The notes beneath the pieces are model-generated. The model saw only the letters and a program-made list of their open reading frames with translations. It was not told where the DNA came from and did no database searches. A program made the position numbers and the translations under genes. From NCBI GenBank assembly GCA_963995505.1, contig OZ023195.1, forward strand, positions 2,500,109 to 2,564,108: DNA of 64,000 nucleotides. Reading direction: 5' to 3'. Shown one piece after another: positions 11,957 to 24,224 of the stretch. Origin of the DNA: Hypericum androsaemum. Its lineage: Eukaryota; Streptophyta; Magnoliopsida; Malpighiales; Hypericaceae. Numbering within the stretch: the first letter of the stretch is position 1; each line of letters begins with the position of its first letter.

Positions 11957-13195
11957 TCATTTCGTGGGCTTTAATCCCATTCCCCTCGATGATACCTCAA
12001 CTAGGTCTCTCGTTAGACCCTTAGTTAATGGATCCGCGATGTTCTCTTTTGACTTTACAAAGTCTAAAGATATCACACCCGTTCTCAATAACGTTCTCAC
12101 GGATTTATGTCTACGACGTATGTGTCTAGATTTTCCATTATACACATTGTTTTGAGCTCTTCCAATAGCTGATTGACTATCACAGTGCACGCTAATGGGA
12201 GACATTGGTTTTGACCACATCGGGATGTCCTCCAAGAAACTTCGGAGCCAATCCGCCTCTTCAGCTGTTAGATCCAACGCTATGAATTCTGATTCCATAG
12301 TTGAACTAGCAATGCAAGTTTGTTTGCATGATCTCCACGAGACCGCTGCTCCTCCAATTGTAAATATGTATCCGCTAGTGGATTTTATATTCTTGGAGTC
12401 CGAGATCCAGTTCGCGTCTGAATACTCTTCCAGAATGGTTGGATGTCTCATATAGTGTAATCCATAGTTAGCAGTGTACCTTAGGTATCTAAGGACTCTA
12501 ACTATCGCTTTCCAATGGTCATCATTGGGATTACTCGTATATCTCGACAATCTGTTTACCGAGTTTACAATATCTGGTCTAGTACAGTCCATGAGGTACA
12601 TTAGACTGCCTATAACTCTAGAATAATCTAGTTGTCTCATACTCTCTCCGCGATTCTTGCAGAGACTTGACACCACTTCCATAGGAGTTCTCGCAATTAC
12701 ATTGCTATCCTTATCGAATTTGTCAAGTATCTTTTCGACATAGTGACCTTGGAAAAGTGCGTAACCTTCTGAAGTCTTGGAGATTTTCATCCCAAGTATT
12801 ACATCAGCTTGTCCCAAGTCTTTCATGTCAAAATTTTGCGACAATATTCTCTTGGTAATTTTGATATTATCATTATTACCCACGATCAACATGTCATCTA
12901 CGTAGAGATAAACGATCACATAGTTGTTATCATCTCCTTTCACGTAGACACATTTATCACATTGGTTTATCTGAAACCCGTTAGATAGCATTACACTATC
13001 AAACTTTTCGTGCCATTGTTTAGGTGCTTGTTTTAGTCCATACAAGAATTTTACAAGTTTACACACCTTATGTTCTTTACCTCGAACCATAAACCCTTCG
13101 GGTTGTTCCAGGTAAATCTCCTCTTCCAAATCTCCATTAAGGAAGGCCATCTTCACATCCATTTGATGGATCTCTAGGTTAAACAAAGCCGCCAA
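11957..13195 (-). CDS. Copia reverse transcriptase-RNase H fragment
   Basis: An open frame of 412 codons on the minus strand. RT motifs are visible in order: [18 protein letters not shown] (first catalytic Asp) and [12 protein letters not shown] (YVDD box). RNase H follows, with [23 protein letters not shown] and VHCDSQSAI. The frame ends soon after DPLTKGL, the usual end of copia pol. It is the best preserved part of the element. The N-terminal section of RT lies in a different frame upstream (13784-13350), so a frameshift separates them. Confidence 0.9.
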   Translation of the reverse strand: MAALFNLEIHQMDVKMAFLNGDLEEEIYLEQPEGFMVRGKEHKVCKLVKFLYGLKQAPKQWHEKFDSVMLSNGFQINQCDKCVYVKGDDNNYVIVYLYVDDMLIVGNNDNIKITKRILSQNFDMKDLGQADVILGMKISKTSEGYALFQGHYVEKILDKFDKDSNVIARTPMEVVSSLCKNRGESMRQLDYSRVIGSLMYLMDCTRPDIVNSVNRLSRYTSNPNDDHWKAIVRVLRYLRYTANYGLHYMRHPTILEEYSDANWISDSKNIKSTSGYIFTIGGAAVSWRSCKQTCIASSTMESEFIALDLTAEEADWLRSFLEDIPMWSKPMSPISVHCDSQSAIGRAQNNVYNGKSRHIRRRHKSVRTLLRTGVISLDFVKSKENIADPLTKGLTRDLVEVSSRGMGLKPTK

Positions 13196-13349
13196 GGCTA
13201 TGATTAACCTAATAGACGTTTTCCTGGAGACAGGAGCATATGTGTCAAAATAATCAACACCCTCAATTTACTTGTAGCCTTTAACAACAAGTCTTGCCTT
13301 GTACTTATCCACTGTACCATCAGGCTTCATCTTCTTTTTGAAGATCCAC

Positions 13350-14292
13350 TTATGGCCCTAGTAGTTTACTACCCGGAGGTAGATCTACTAGTTCCCAAGT
13401 GTGATTATGTAAGATAGACTCTATCTCACTATTCACCGCTTCCTTCCAAAGAGCAGAGTCTGTAGAAGACATTGCTTCTTTGTAGGTTATAGGATACTTT
13501 TCTAACAGATATGTTAGGAAATCTGATCCGAAGGACTTTTCTTTTCTAGCCCTTTTCCCACGTCTAGGCTCTTCACCTTCATCTTGAGGTTCCTCTCCCC
13601 CCACATTGCCCCCACTTTGGTCAACTTGACGGTCAACACCAGTTCGAGCTTTGTGAGAAAAGATTTCCTCAAAGAATGAAGCATCCCTAGCTTCTATGAT
13701 AGTATTAGTGGATATCAGAGTTATCTGACTTGTGTACCAAGAATCGATATGCAGCACTATTTTGTGCATAACCGATAAATACACAATCCACCGTCTGGGG
13801 TCCTATCCTTGTCCTTTTAGGAGATGGGATCAGAACCTTAGCAAGACATCTCCAAACCCTTAGGAATTTATAGCTAGGCGCATGCCCTTTCCATAATCCG
13901 TAAGGTATTTTATCCAACTTTTTGTGTGGTACCATGTTGAGCACATAGTTGGCCGAAAGCACAGCTTCCCCCCACAAATTCCATGGTAATCTGAAACTAA
14001 TAAGCATCGCATTCATCATTTCCTCATGCGTCCTATTCTTCCTTTCCGCAATTCCATTTTGCTCGGGTGAATAAGGCGCCGTGGTTGGATGAACGATTCC
14101 ATTCTCGGCTCAAACTTGTGCAAATGGAGATTCATATTCACCACCTTGGTCACTTTGAAGATTTTTGATCTTCTTGCCAAGTTGGTTCTCAACTTCATTC
14201 TTATAGTGAATGAACATGTCTATTGCTTCGTCTTTACTTCTCATCAAGTAGACATAGCAATCTCTTGTACAATCATCGATCAAGTCTCGCAC
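13350..14292 (-). pseudogene. Copia integrase and early RT remnants, frameshifted
   Basis: Pieces in different minus-strand frames carry integrase core motifs (DDCTRDCYVYL and SDQGGEYESPF at 14292-14110). Next comes the C-terminal integrase region (LPWNLWGEAVLSANYVLN and VDCVFIGYA at 14019-13705), then the start of RT (ALWKEAVNSEIESI and NHTWELVDLPPGSK at 13784-13350). Order is correct, but at least two frame changes interrupt it. Confidence 0.82.
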
Positions 14293-14474
14293 TTGTATTT
14301 AAGATCGATGTTGACTTGGGTAATAGGTTTTGTGACATAAGCCTTTGTAAAGACTTATAATTCACATGACCTAATCCACCACTTCACAACTGTAATGACT
14401 CACTAGAAAATGCAAAATTTGCATTCTCCTTAGCATTCATTACAAATGTACTAGTGCTAACCTCGCAGGTCGCA

Positions 14475-15845
14475 CTAAGTATTCGACTTTGCCTTAGAGG
14501 CTAAAGTCATCTCACTCATTTTGAAAATATTGGTCAAAAATAATCTTTGCCAATAGACATTCTGCCTTTCAACAGAATGACTTTTCCAACTCAAACACGA
14601 GATGAAAGTCTTTTTTTTTATCGAGCACAGCTCCGGAGATAAGATTCTTCCAAATCTCAGGTACATGTAACACATCGGTCAGCTCTTGTCCGAGATTACC
14701 CTGAGCACAACCATCTCTTGCCTTCAATCTTGGATACTTCCGAGTTTTGCGTGTAGCGATTCTCATCATCCATTAGTTGATAGGTCTTGAGCATCTATTT
14801 GTTCGCACAAATATGGTGTGTGGCCCCTGTGTCCACCCACTAACAAAATTCACCTCGACACAAGACCATGAGGTTCATGTCATCAAGGTCGAAGCTCAAG
14901 CTTGTCTCATTAGTATGAGCACGCTTCTTGTTCTTGCCCTCAGCGGCATGACATTTGTAGCAACCCTTAGCAACTATGCCATTTGATTTCTATTAAACCT
15001 TTCGGTTATCTTGTTCGATATGCAACCTTCTCAAAAGGTCCTCGAGACTCATCATCTTCCTCTTGTATTTGAGGTTCATCTTGACGTCCTTCCAAGATGG
15101 CGACAATCTTTCAATCATCATCACCACTTGGTGGACATCATGGATAAGAGCCTTATGAAGATCTCTAACATCCTTCTCAGGTTTACTCTCTTTGAGATAC
15201 CAGTCAAGTTTAAGATAGTCGAGAACAACAATATCATTTGTTGCCACCTCTTGATTTTACTATCCTTAAATTTTTTCCGGTTCTCAAATTGAGAACACGA
15301 CAGTGGGTTTCTAAGACCCGGCATCACGGCCTCAGCGCCGCTAGCCCACATAACTAGAACCTCAGCGTTCAAGTTGTTGTTGATGGTATACGTATACCAT
15401 TTCCATCACAAATATACATCAATAAATTACTTGGGCCCATCCCCCACAATTCAAAAATCCAACACATATTAGTCAATTTCACAAATTAATCTAAATTAGT
15501 GTGGCAAAACTTCTTTTAAAAAAAATTATGCCAACATGTAATAATCAATTTCACAAATTGATCTCAAATTTAGAACAGCAAGTTCAAGATTTAAATTCAT
15601 ATACAACCGAGCACTAACATTATCGATTCATGCTTGGTTCCACTATCTTTTTCTTTCCCCACTTTTGTGAGTTGCTCAATAGGTCCACCAAGTAATATAA
15701 GCCCAACAGTAACTAGGCCCACATAAAAAAAATTCCAACCCGGAAGAGCTCCAACATTTCTGTTGTCTCGTGGCTCCAAAGCCACCATTTTATTTCCGAC
15801 GATAATATTTCTATTCATTTTATTCCGGGGTGGAGCCCAACACAT
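14475..15845 (-). pseudogene. Copia gag and protease remnants
   Basis: Minus-strand pieces show the gag core (for example IERLSPSWKDVKMNLKYK and LEDLLRRLHIEQDNRK at 15247-14993), a partial zinc-knuckle Cys cluster near 14960, and the post-protease stretch VLHVPEIWKNLISGAVLDKK (14769-14569). Stops and shifts separate them, and gag is incomplete. Confidence 0.72.
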
Positions 15846-15849
15846 GGAA

Positions 15850-16673
15850 GTTGCCCATTATTAGAAATAGAGAAAGGGAAGCAATATTTAGCGTTCGTCG
15901 CCCTTGCGAGCATCTCAGAATATATTTCGATTCCAACATCCATCACATTAAATTAGTCTCCGTACCAATTAGTGCCAGCAACATTCAACTCATACCATAA
16001 TGCATGAGCTCATCATTATAGAAAATCAAAACGTTACTAGCTGTTTATTTCCTTGCCACATAAGTGCCTAAATAATCGTGTATTTTTTTAATAGAGCATT
16101 TATTGGCAAGAGTAAAAAAAACAGTCAAACCACGGAAAGATCTAGAAATCATCTCGAGCTTAGCAAATTTTGGTGCAAAAAAAACAAGTCAAGTTTTCCA
16201 CCAAAAAAGTAACCAACAGTTATCGTTTCCGATATAGCGCTCGGGTGAGCACTTGCATACATCACAGATAAATTTAACCTCGATTCTATTCTTTATTTGT
16301 AACTGAACGGTAACCAATTAAAATTATTCAATCGGTTACGAACGGTATACATGGAGTGGTTAATCAATATTATATTATTAAACTATTTTCCAATGTAACA
16401 GTTATTGATAATATTCTATTAATTAATTGTAGAAACAATGAAACAGTAAGCAACTCGGCGTCAGAAGATTAAATAAAATTCTAATGTTTAATCAATTTCC
16501 TACTTCCTCACATAATCATGCTCACGTATCTACCGTCAACAAATATAGCTTTAAAACAGGTAACGACGGCTAAGATACCTGGATGGCAGATTGTAAGAAC
16601 ATGTAGTATTACAGTAAGGAAACTTATCTCCACACCAGTTTACTAAGATTTCAACATAATAAGAGTTTAAGAT
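15850..16673 (-). other. 5' internal leader of the copia element, non-coding
   Basis: AT-rich sequence between gag and the 5' LTR. I see no clear initiator-tRNA primer-binding site next to the LTR; the adjacent minus-strand bases read ATCTTAAACTCTTATTATG. The leader may be altered. Confidence 0.5.
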
Positions 16674-17561
16674 TGTTGGAAATATTAGTAAATAAACTAT
16701 GGTTTGACCATATATAAATCGTAAACACAATAATAGACGAGTGTAAGAGATAACTTACAACCACACTTTGAGCAAAGTGTGAATATCGTCTTTCCAAGGT
16801 AGGAGACTCCAGATTGTGTCCTCCTCTTTGATCGTCACGAATTCGGATTTAATCCTGGACGAGGCCACAGCAAGCCGTGTGCCCTTAAACTCTTATTACC
16901 CGCCTTATAGCTTCAGGCCTCCATGGGTAAGAGAGTTCCCAAGGTACAACGCCCAATCACGTGAACAATAGGAAGCACTATTGAACATCTTTCGAACCTT
17001 TAGTGGTGTAGAACCCCGACACTATGCAAATGAGAATGCCTATGCTAGGGGGGAGAGAGGAGAGTAAAACTCTAAGTGAGTTTTTGGTATATTTCAAATG
17101 AGAGGAGGAGGTCCCCTTTTATAGGGAGGATTTGAGACCCCATTTAATTCTGGAATAATGGCAGTCATTAATCCCCCTATTAACCATGGTCAATAAATGA
17201 GCGGTTACAGCCATTAACGCTCCCTATTAACCACGGTCAATAAACGAGCGGTTACCAGAGTCATAAATCTCGAACTCATGACGACCGATAAAAGCCACAT
17301 CACTTTGAAGCCAATTTTTATTCACACTGAGAATTAATTTTCCGCAAGTGTCATTCATCGTTACGAAACTTTCTCAACGTGTTTCGCATATATCATATGA
17401 CACCCAAAACCAATTGGCGTGACCTGCATTAGCTCAAAGTTCCTAAGAAATTATATTTAATTAGAATACTTTTTTCTAATTATTCTCTTAAGCCCAAACC
17501 CAACATACACCTATATGTTGGGCCAACCTCCTCGATGGATTAAAAATTCAATTCTCCAACA
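16674..17561 (-). repeat. 5' LTR of the copia element
   Basis: 888 bp with perfect TGTTGGA...TCCAACA ends. Differences from the other LTR seen by eye are near 16982, 16988, 17048, 17470 and 17492, plus the terminal base. Confidence 0.92.
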
Positions 17562-17815
17562 TATTTTCCCTCGCATGTACAAACTAACGAGACCGTGAAA
17601 CCCAATAACCCTTCCCACCAAAAGTCAAGCACACAACAACAAAAAATCTAGGGCTTTGGATCTAACACTCAAGTTTTCCCCTCAAACTTTAACATTAACA
17701 AGTGGACAAGTTGTCAAGAATGTAAAACAAAACAGAATCCCCTCCTTTAACAATCCCAAAACAGAATTCGACCCTGGAGGCCCACCACCACTGAAACATC
17801 GTTGGAGGATGTTCG

Positions 17816-18502
17816 ATGACTCCCTCTTCTCCGAAGTGTCCGCCCCACACATCGCCATTTTCTTCCTTCGTTCATCGTCTCTCTTTCGTTCAGTACCCTG
17901 CCTCCGACGGCGTGCTCGCTGGTGCAGTGGACAAGATGTGGAAAACATTGAACCGGAACCCTCCTCATTGCCCGCGCCGGCGCCCTCCGACACGGGTGAC
18001 GAAGGAAAACGTTGGACTTTACTGGAGGGGAAATAGAATACCAATCAAGTCATTGCTTTCACTCCTAGGACAAAGCCCACAAGACAGTGGCGATGTGAAA
18101 CGATTCAAAACATTTTGTGGTTGCAGGTTTCTTGTTCGCGGATTTGGAACGCTCGGGGTTCACTTTGAACGTTTCTTGGGTTTGCTCATGCTCAAAATGA
18201 TTCTCTACTCCGACAGATGCGCGGTGAGTGATGAGGCAAAACGGCAGATTGTGAACAGCTTTGTTCATGCGCTGTCAGAGTTTGTAGAGATAGAAGAACA
18301 AGATAAAGTTCAGCTGAGCGTTACAACTGATGCAGATCTTGGCACTGCTTACTACGTAACTGTGCCCGTACGGCGGGTGAAGCAAGAATATCAACACGCC
18401 GAAGAAGCCAGATCCATAACGAACATTGAATACATAGATAGAGGAGAAACATCTGGTTCTGTCGATGTTCGTTTTTACGTGGTTCATTCCAGACTGAAGT
18501 AA
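17816..18502 (+). pseudogene. minE: Intronless MinE (chloroplast division site factor) domain in a chimeric frame
   Basis: A 228-codon open frame. Residues about 125-228 (18188-18502) match the MinE domain of plant chloroplast proteins: LKMILYSDRCAVSDEAKRQI, then a stretch related to FVEIEEQDKVQLSV, DADLGTAYYVTVPVRRVK and the TSGSVDVRF end. Known MinE works with MinD to place the plastid division ring. The first 124 residues do not resemble the plant MinE N-terminus (no FFERLNLAWKIIFP region before LKMIL), so the transit peptide and MinD-activating helix are missing or replaced. The domain is uninterrupted by introns, which suggests a retrocopy; no polyA tail is visible. It could still be a transcribed chimera, but function as MinE is unlikely. 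Confidence 0.75.
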
Positions 18503-20860
18503 ACCGAAGATAAGTGGTGCTTGGCCGTTCTTCTTCCTTGTTTGGTTATCTACATCTTAAATCTAAGGGAGATAAAGACTACATGTTCCTGTACACAATT
18601 AAGGTCTGTCTTTGCTGCCATCGATATTGTATTGAAATTCGCTCCAAGTCGTGCTTTGGATAGAACAAATTTTTACTAGTTGATTTACGTATGCCCGATA
18701 GAAAAGTTTCGTACTAGTTGATTTACGTGTTTGATGGTACATTTGTATATTGATTGGCTTAGTTTCCGTGTTGTTGTGGGGGGTGAACCAAATTTTGGGC
18801 CGTCAGATTCGATTGTAAAAGAATATCTTTAAATGTGATGGTCAATAACTCACCAGATAATAATGATTTGCAAGTAAAGCGATATTGGTTTGTATGTGAA
18901 ATGATATTTATATAATATTGGTTGGTTTGCATGTGAAGGGATATTAGTTTGCATGTGAGACTGATATTAGTTTGCTTTAGTTTTCATGGGTAGGGACTAG
19001 CAAACAATTTCTTGGTAATTTTCTCTCTAAACGGCTTCAAGCTAAAATCAATAGCTTCATTGCATGGATCCACGTTTGTCCCAACAGCTAATGCAAAAGC
19101 CGGTGTGTATACCAGTACATTTAAATCAAAGTAATAAAAATACAGAAAACAAATTAATTGGATCAATTTAATAAGAGTTTGTTTCGATATAATTAAATAT
19201 ATTGAGTTTCAGTTTTCTTTTAAACAATGATGTGAAAATTTGGTCGAAAGATTTGAAGCGATTTACACATGCTCTCGTAATTGGCTAGATTAAAACTTGA
19301 AAAGGATGCTACAATTCACATCATTGTCACCGTATAAAAACATATTTGGCTAGAATTTAGATTACTCAATCAATAATTATGTATAAAATAAAAAGGACAG
19401 GCCAATACCCACCATGTACATGTACTGCTAGCTATATAGTTCGAGGGATAATGACGGATAAAGGGAAAAGGAACTCCCAACTTCTGGCCTTCAAACTCTC
19501 TTTTCTTTTCTTCTTTTTGCACTACCGGAATTTATCTAAACTACTAGAGGGGTACAATCGAAAAAAATCCAAAGTTGAGGGATCGGATTTGACTCATTGT
19601 AAAATTTAAAGGAACAAAAGTGTATTTCACCAAAAACCAGACGCTGGTCCAAATTTGAAATTTCCCACCAACCCAAATCCAGAATCCAAACTCCCACGCT
19701 CTCTTCCACTTGCAGCCTCCCAAGACAAAAGCCAATGGTCCGGACCGAACCCAATTCGTGTCTCGGAGGGGCATTCTCGGAATTTCTCTTGGGAGATGGG
19801 CGGGACCCGGCGCCTGAGCTTGGGAAATCCTGTCGGGGATGCGGTTTCGAGGGTCCGGTCCAACCACCACCTCCTCGTTGCTTCCTGGGAGCGCTCGCTT
19901 ACTTTCCACTGGCTTAAGTTGTTTGTTGCCTGCCCCGTTTGTCTGTTATTTATTTATTTTAATTACGGACGGTTTTGTGTCTATAATGTGTTTGATCTTT
20001 TGATTGGTCCGCGCGAGGTAGAGTCTGAGGCTGTACGATGTTGATGGCGCGCCGCTTAGGTTGGAGGCTCCATCGGATGCTGTTTTCGGCAAGACTCCGA
20101 AGCGCTTTCAGTGGCGCAATTGAAAGGTCTGCAAGCTGGTTTGCTCTTCCCTTGTGTTATGTCTTGATTGTGGCGTGCTTTTGGCCTAATTTATAAGCAA
20201 TGATATCACCAGCTTGTTGCGTTTTTAGGTTGGATATGGAAGTTCTAACTTGCATCAAGGTGGTTTTCATGGGTGAGGTGTGTGTTTGAGCCTTAATCTA
20301 CAACTGAAAATAACTTCGCCAATCAGCTGGCCTAAGCTTTTTGGGATTTTGGCTTGGGCATGGAGATGATGCTTGTCCTGTCCATTTTCTTTTCTTTTTG
20401 TCATACTTTGCTTTGCTACTTAAGCCCTTCGGTTGTCGATATGGCCCCTCGTCGTCTTCACGTCGTGTTGATAAAATTACGATAAAATTAATAAAATGTA
20501 AATATTTTTCTTATTTCTTTTGGCTGAATAAATCTTAGGTATCGTAGGTATTATGTAGCTAAATGATTACAACGGAATAAGAACATACATAATAGGACTC
20601 GACTACAGAATTGAAAAATACGAATAAGAATAAGAAATACTAATAGACTCCTAGTAAGACTCAAACACATGGCACATGAGAAGAGCCTCGCTGATGCTGC
20701 TTAATTATGTTCCCCTTTATTTCTTACTCTGGGAGAACATTTCCAGATGTCCTTATTGTTGCATGGTTTGGGTACAAGATAGTTAAACCAACATGCAAAA
20801 TGGTGTTTAAGCATCTGCTTAGTCGGTTTCAACTAATTGCCCGATTTACCTTGTTTACAG
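18503..20860. other. Region without an identified gene; one GC-richer segment
   Basis: 18503-19550 is AT-rich with no exon I can support. 19650-20130 is GC-richer and looks like leader plus exon, for example the frame with YDVDGAPLRLEAPSDAVFG at about 20035, ending at a stop near 20125. I do not recognise it. It may belong with the Erlin exon that follows, or be an independent fragment. Confidence 0.4.
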
Positions 20861-20957
20861 TTTTATGAAAGAAGTTGAAGCAAACAAGTTGAAGCTTACT
20901 CCCGAGTTTCTCGAACTGAAGTTCATCGATGCCATTGCTGTTATGACACTTTTCTGA
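20861..20957 (+). pseudogene. Single exon of an Erlin (SPFH-domain ER membrane) gene
   Basis: After an acceptor-like TTGTTTACAG, the sequence reads FMKEVEANKLKLTPEFLEL followed by KFIDAIA. This matches the C-terminal EANKLKLTP-FLELKFIEAIA motif of Erlin proteins, which organise lipid-raft-like domains in the ER. The match ends abruptly, and the frame stops at 20955-20957 instead of continuing to the conserved IFFG segment. No other Erlin exon was found nearby, so this is a fragment. Confidence 0.6.
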
Positions 20958-20959
20958 GT

Positions 20960-22570
20960 TCCCTCGACCTTCGAATCTTTACCTGAATCTGTGACCCGCC
21001 GGCGTTGGAATATCCCAGGTGGTGTTGATGTCGTTCTCAACACAAGCAGGAGCAGCTAACCACGGTATGAATCTTACACGTGCTTTGACTTTCTTTATAA
21101 CCCAAGCCTACTTTCAGTCTTCATTTCATATGGTGTGGTTTCTGTTTCTTACATGTTCTTTCTTACACGTGCCTTGTTTTGCAAAGAAGAAGTGTTTACT
21201 CCATTGTACTTTTCAAGGTTTGAATCCGGATCCCGGACTACAATTCCGAATTTTCACTATGGTCTTTACCACTTGAACCAGGCCCGCTAGGGTATGAGAA
21301 GACATCACGTTTTATTTTCACTACTTTTTGTGAAAACTTCGATTGATATGGCCTCCAACAAGACCCTTTTAGCGAGTACAATTCTCAATTTGGTCAATGG
21401 TATTGCAGGATTCTCTAGGAACATATAAGGAGAGGATCATCTCTGAAAATGTATCTCGTGGAAACTGTTAATCTAAAAGTTGCAGCAACTGTTGTTGATT
21501 GGCAAATTGTACTTGAAGTTCATTAAATGGTATTACATCAACATGTTTCTGCACCTAAGGGCAGCAAATTACATCACATGCAATTCAGCCTGGCCCCATT
21601 AGCTGTGACAAGAGGAGCAGCAAGGAGGTGGACGCCAACATAATCCTCGGATGTCTCCTGCCAACTCAGAAAGAGCATGGAACAGAGTGAACCTCACCCC
21701 GCTGCACCTAAGGGCAGCCAAGTTCCCTATTTTTCATTCGTTGTTAAAAAAAAAATTAAGAATTCTCAATCAATTTCTATGAAAGAGTGGCTAAGAACTT
21801 TCATGTCAATTATGAAAAGAGTGGACATAATCTCTGATTAATTAATTATATATAAAGAATTCAATTAAATAAAACAATAAACAACAATTAACAATTTGCA
21901 GGTGACAAATTTTTACACTCCACATTGTGAAAGGGTAAAGTCAATTAACAGATTTTGGTGTTGAATTCATTCATTTTATAATCTAAAGATCGAAGTGAAG
22001 ACAATTTTAATAAAGAGGATGATTTTTGCAAAAATAAATTTCAAAGTTATCTAATTTTGTTACTTTAAGTTGATGTCTCGACACAAATCAATTATTTATC
22101 ATCTCATATAAGTTCTAAGTACTAAACAATAAATCAAATCCAAGTTTAGGAAAGTATACCAAATTTTAACACACGGAACACAATTTTAATTTTAGATGCA
22201 CTTATACTATGATATATTATTCTGTTTGATGACTAAGAAAATGATCATGCACAACTACAAACTTATTTATTAACTTCTATTTTGTTAATTACTATAGAAT
22301 ATTAGTTTATGGTAATTAAGAATCACATACATAATTGACAAATTTTTTAACATGAATTCTTTTAATGATGATTTAATCACATGTAAATTAATAGAATTTT
22401 TTATCATAATTTAATCAGCAATACATTTTTAAAAAACTTTGCCTTCTAAGGGAGATTTTTTTATATTAAATCGCAATTTTATTGCCAAAAGGAAAAGGAA
22501 ATAAAATAAAGGTCCAAACATCCTTCTAAGGGTGATTAAAAATGACTAAATTTGAAGGATATCAAGCAAA
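20960..22570. other. AT-rich intergenic DNA
   Basis: No gene supported. The 15-mer GCACCTAAGGGCAGC occurs twice (about 21552 and 21710). From 21740 to 22570 the sequence is very AT-rich. Confidence 0.45.
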
Positions 22571-22620
22571 ATGAAAGATTTGTGTACCACTTACCGATTG
22601 AAAATTCGAGCTGCATCATC

Positions 22621-24067
22621 TTATACGTCACAAAGTCTTGGACGAGTAATCATCAATGGACGGAAAATGCCTTGGGTTTCCACACCCGAATAAAATAAAT
22701 TTTCGCTGAATTCGGAAAACTTTCCCCCAATTATTGATCGAAAAGCTGTGATAGTCTGATCTAAAGGTACCTGCCGAAAACAAGCAATTACAAATATGCA
22801 ATTATTATAAATAATACTATTGGAAAAAAAATTCAAGTGGCTCTGTGCTCACGCTTTGACAATGATAAGCCATGTTCCTCATAAGCCTTAACATTTTATA
22901 TGGTTCTCTCCTATATTTTGCTTGATCGATATCACGCAATTTAGAATGGATGAAAGCAATGAGATTATCAGCTCCAAAATTTCTCAATTCGTCCCAAAAA
23001 TAATCAACCCAATCAGTTGGAAAATTAAGATCCAATCGATAGAAGCAACTCTTTATTGTAAGCCCAGTGCGATTCCTGCGCTCCGTGTGTGTCATGTCAG
23101 CTATTCCCGCAAGAAAAGAGGCAAACTGGGAATCCACCCATAAGGCAGGATGATTTGGGAGGAAGTCACCATTCCCGTCCCTGAAAAAAAAAGTTGCATT
23201 AGAGTTGAAAGCGGTGTTATTCATACCAAAATCACAATACTTCATCTAATGCATTTTTTATTTCATATAAAATTAGCTTAATAAAAGTAACAATTCTTTG
23301 TTTTAAACTATAGCAATAATTGATCAACCAATTTATAAATACGATTATTCTATTGTACCAACAATTTGAAATGTCATATCTAAATATTAATTATATTTTC
23401 ATACCAGTTGTTTAGTACTTTATACTAACCTCCAATATTGGCCACGTGGAATAATGGATAGGAAATGGTAGACATCTCTCGTTGCAACAATATCATACAT
23501 CGTAAACCTAGATTCAATAAATTTTTTTAGATTTGTAGTCTCGTCTAGAAAATGTCTAGAACGAGCAATGGCGTTGGGTTTTGGAGGAACATAGGCCACT
23601 TGACTAGCTTCATCGTAGAAAATATTAACCATCGTCATCTGTTCGTGGACTATTCCAAGAGGAATGGTAGATTTCAGAAGATAAATCAAACCTCTGCAAA
23701 TCACAAGAAATTGTTAACTATATAGGTAAAAATAATCTAAAATTAATTACATTTTGATCAATAACTATCCAACTTAGATTTCTTACATGATAACTTCTTT
23801 TGCCTTCGTTGTAATTATAGGCAGTGAACATTGTTCACTCATTTGAACCCGCTGATTACACCATATGGAGAGACGTAACATCCCAGACATTTTGCTTGCT
23901 GAAAATAAAATATAAAGTAAATTATTTCATAATATTAGTAATAGATTATCAATTTAATAGAAAATATTATAGAAGTATTCACACCATACCGTAAGAGATA
24001 CATCTTCCACTACATGGATGGTAAGTCTTCGAGAATGTTGAATCCAATGCTCGCAACAATTATCCAT
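22621..24067 (-). CDS. IRE1-like protein: degenerate kinase core plus KEN ribonuclease domain (five exons)
   Basis: Exons on the minus strand: 24067-23990 (tentative), 23898-23787, 23693-23430, 23180-22853 and 22770-22621, all with GT-AG borders. Exons 2-5 join in one frame, about 281 residues from the ATG at 23890. The kinase part keeps a catalytic-loop-like GIVHEQMTMVNIFYD, but HRD is replaced by HEQ, no DFG is visible and much of the C-lobe is gone. NHPALW...FASFLAGIADMTHTE then matches the junction of the IRE1 kinase and KEN domains. MLRLMRNMAYH keeps the R-N-x3-H residues of the IRE1 RNase centre, with a Tyr upstream. Known IRE1 splices bZIP mRNA and degrades ER-bound RNA. No sensor or membrane segment is seen. 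The first exon's ATG does not join in frame to exon 2, so either it is non-coding or the gene is damaged there. Confidence 0.7.
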
Positions 24068-24224
24068 GGTGAGGAAAGTTGAAGATGGTAGTAGTGACCT
24101 TGGAGGAAGAAGAAGAAGAAGAACTAAAGAGGTTAAAAAAGAAGAAGAAGAACTAGAAGAAAAGAAGAAGAGTGGTGTAATGGAGTGATTGATGTGTGGT
24201 ATTTATAATGGAAATTGCAGCAGA
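24068..24224 (-). promoter_or_regulatory. Likely promoter/leader of the IRE1-like gene
   Basis: This holds a GAA-rich purine tract (24100-24175) and, on the minus strand, an A/T-rich TATAAAT-like motif at about 24200 some 130 bp before the first ATG. The tandem array begins immediately beyond, so the gene's upstream region is array sequence. Confidence 0.35.

Larger units (their letters stand above)
10283..17561 (-). mobile_element. Ty1-copia LTR retrotransposon, minus orientation, complete ends
   Basis: The element is 7,279 bp. It is bounded by two same-direction 888-bp LTRs and by the 5-bp target duplication TATTT (10278-10282 and 17562-17566). Orientation is shown by the RT/RNase H frame on the minus strand and by a purine-rich tract (GTGGGGGAT on the minus strand) next to the LTR at 11171. 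Domain order on the minus strand (gag, protease, integrase, RT, RNase H) is that of copia. The interior is broken by frameshifts and stops in gag, protease and integrase, so it cannot encode a full polyprotein. The LTRs differ at only about six positions that I could count, so insertion was recent. Confidence 0.93.

Noticed and set aside
17816..18060. Possible Erlin N-terminal similarity (VGLYWRG) upstream of the MinE domain
   Set aside because: Only about eight residues resemble Erlin VGVYWRG, the flanking sequence does not, and chance is likely despite an Erlin exon lying 3 kb away.
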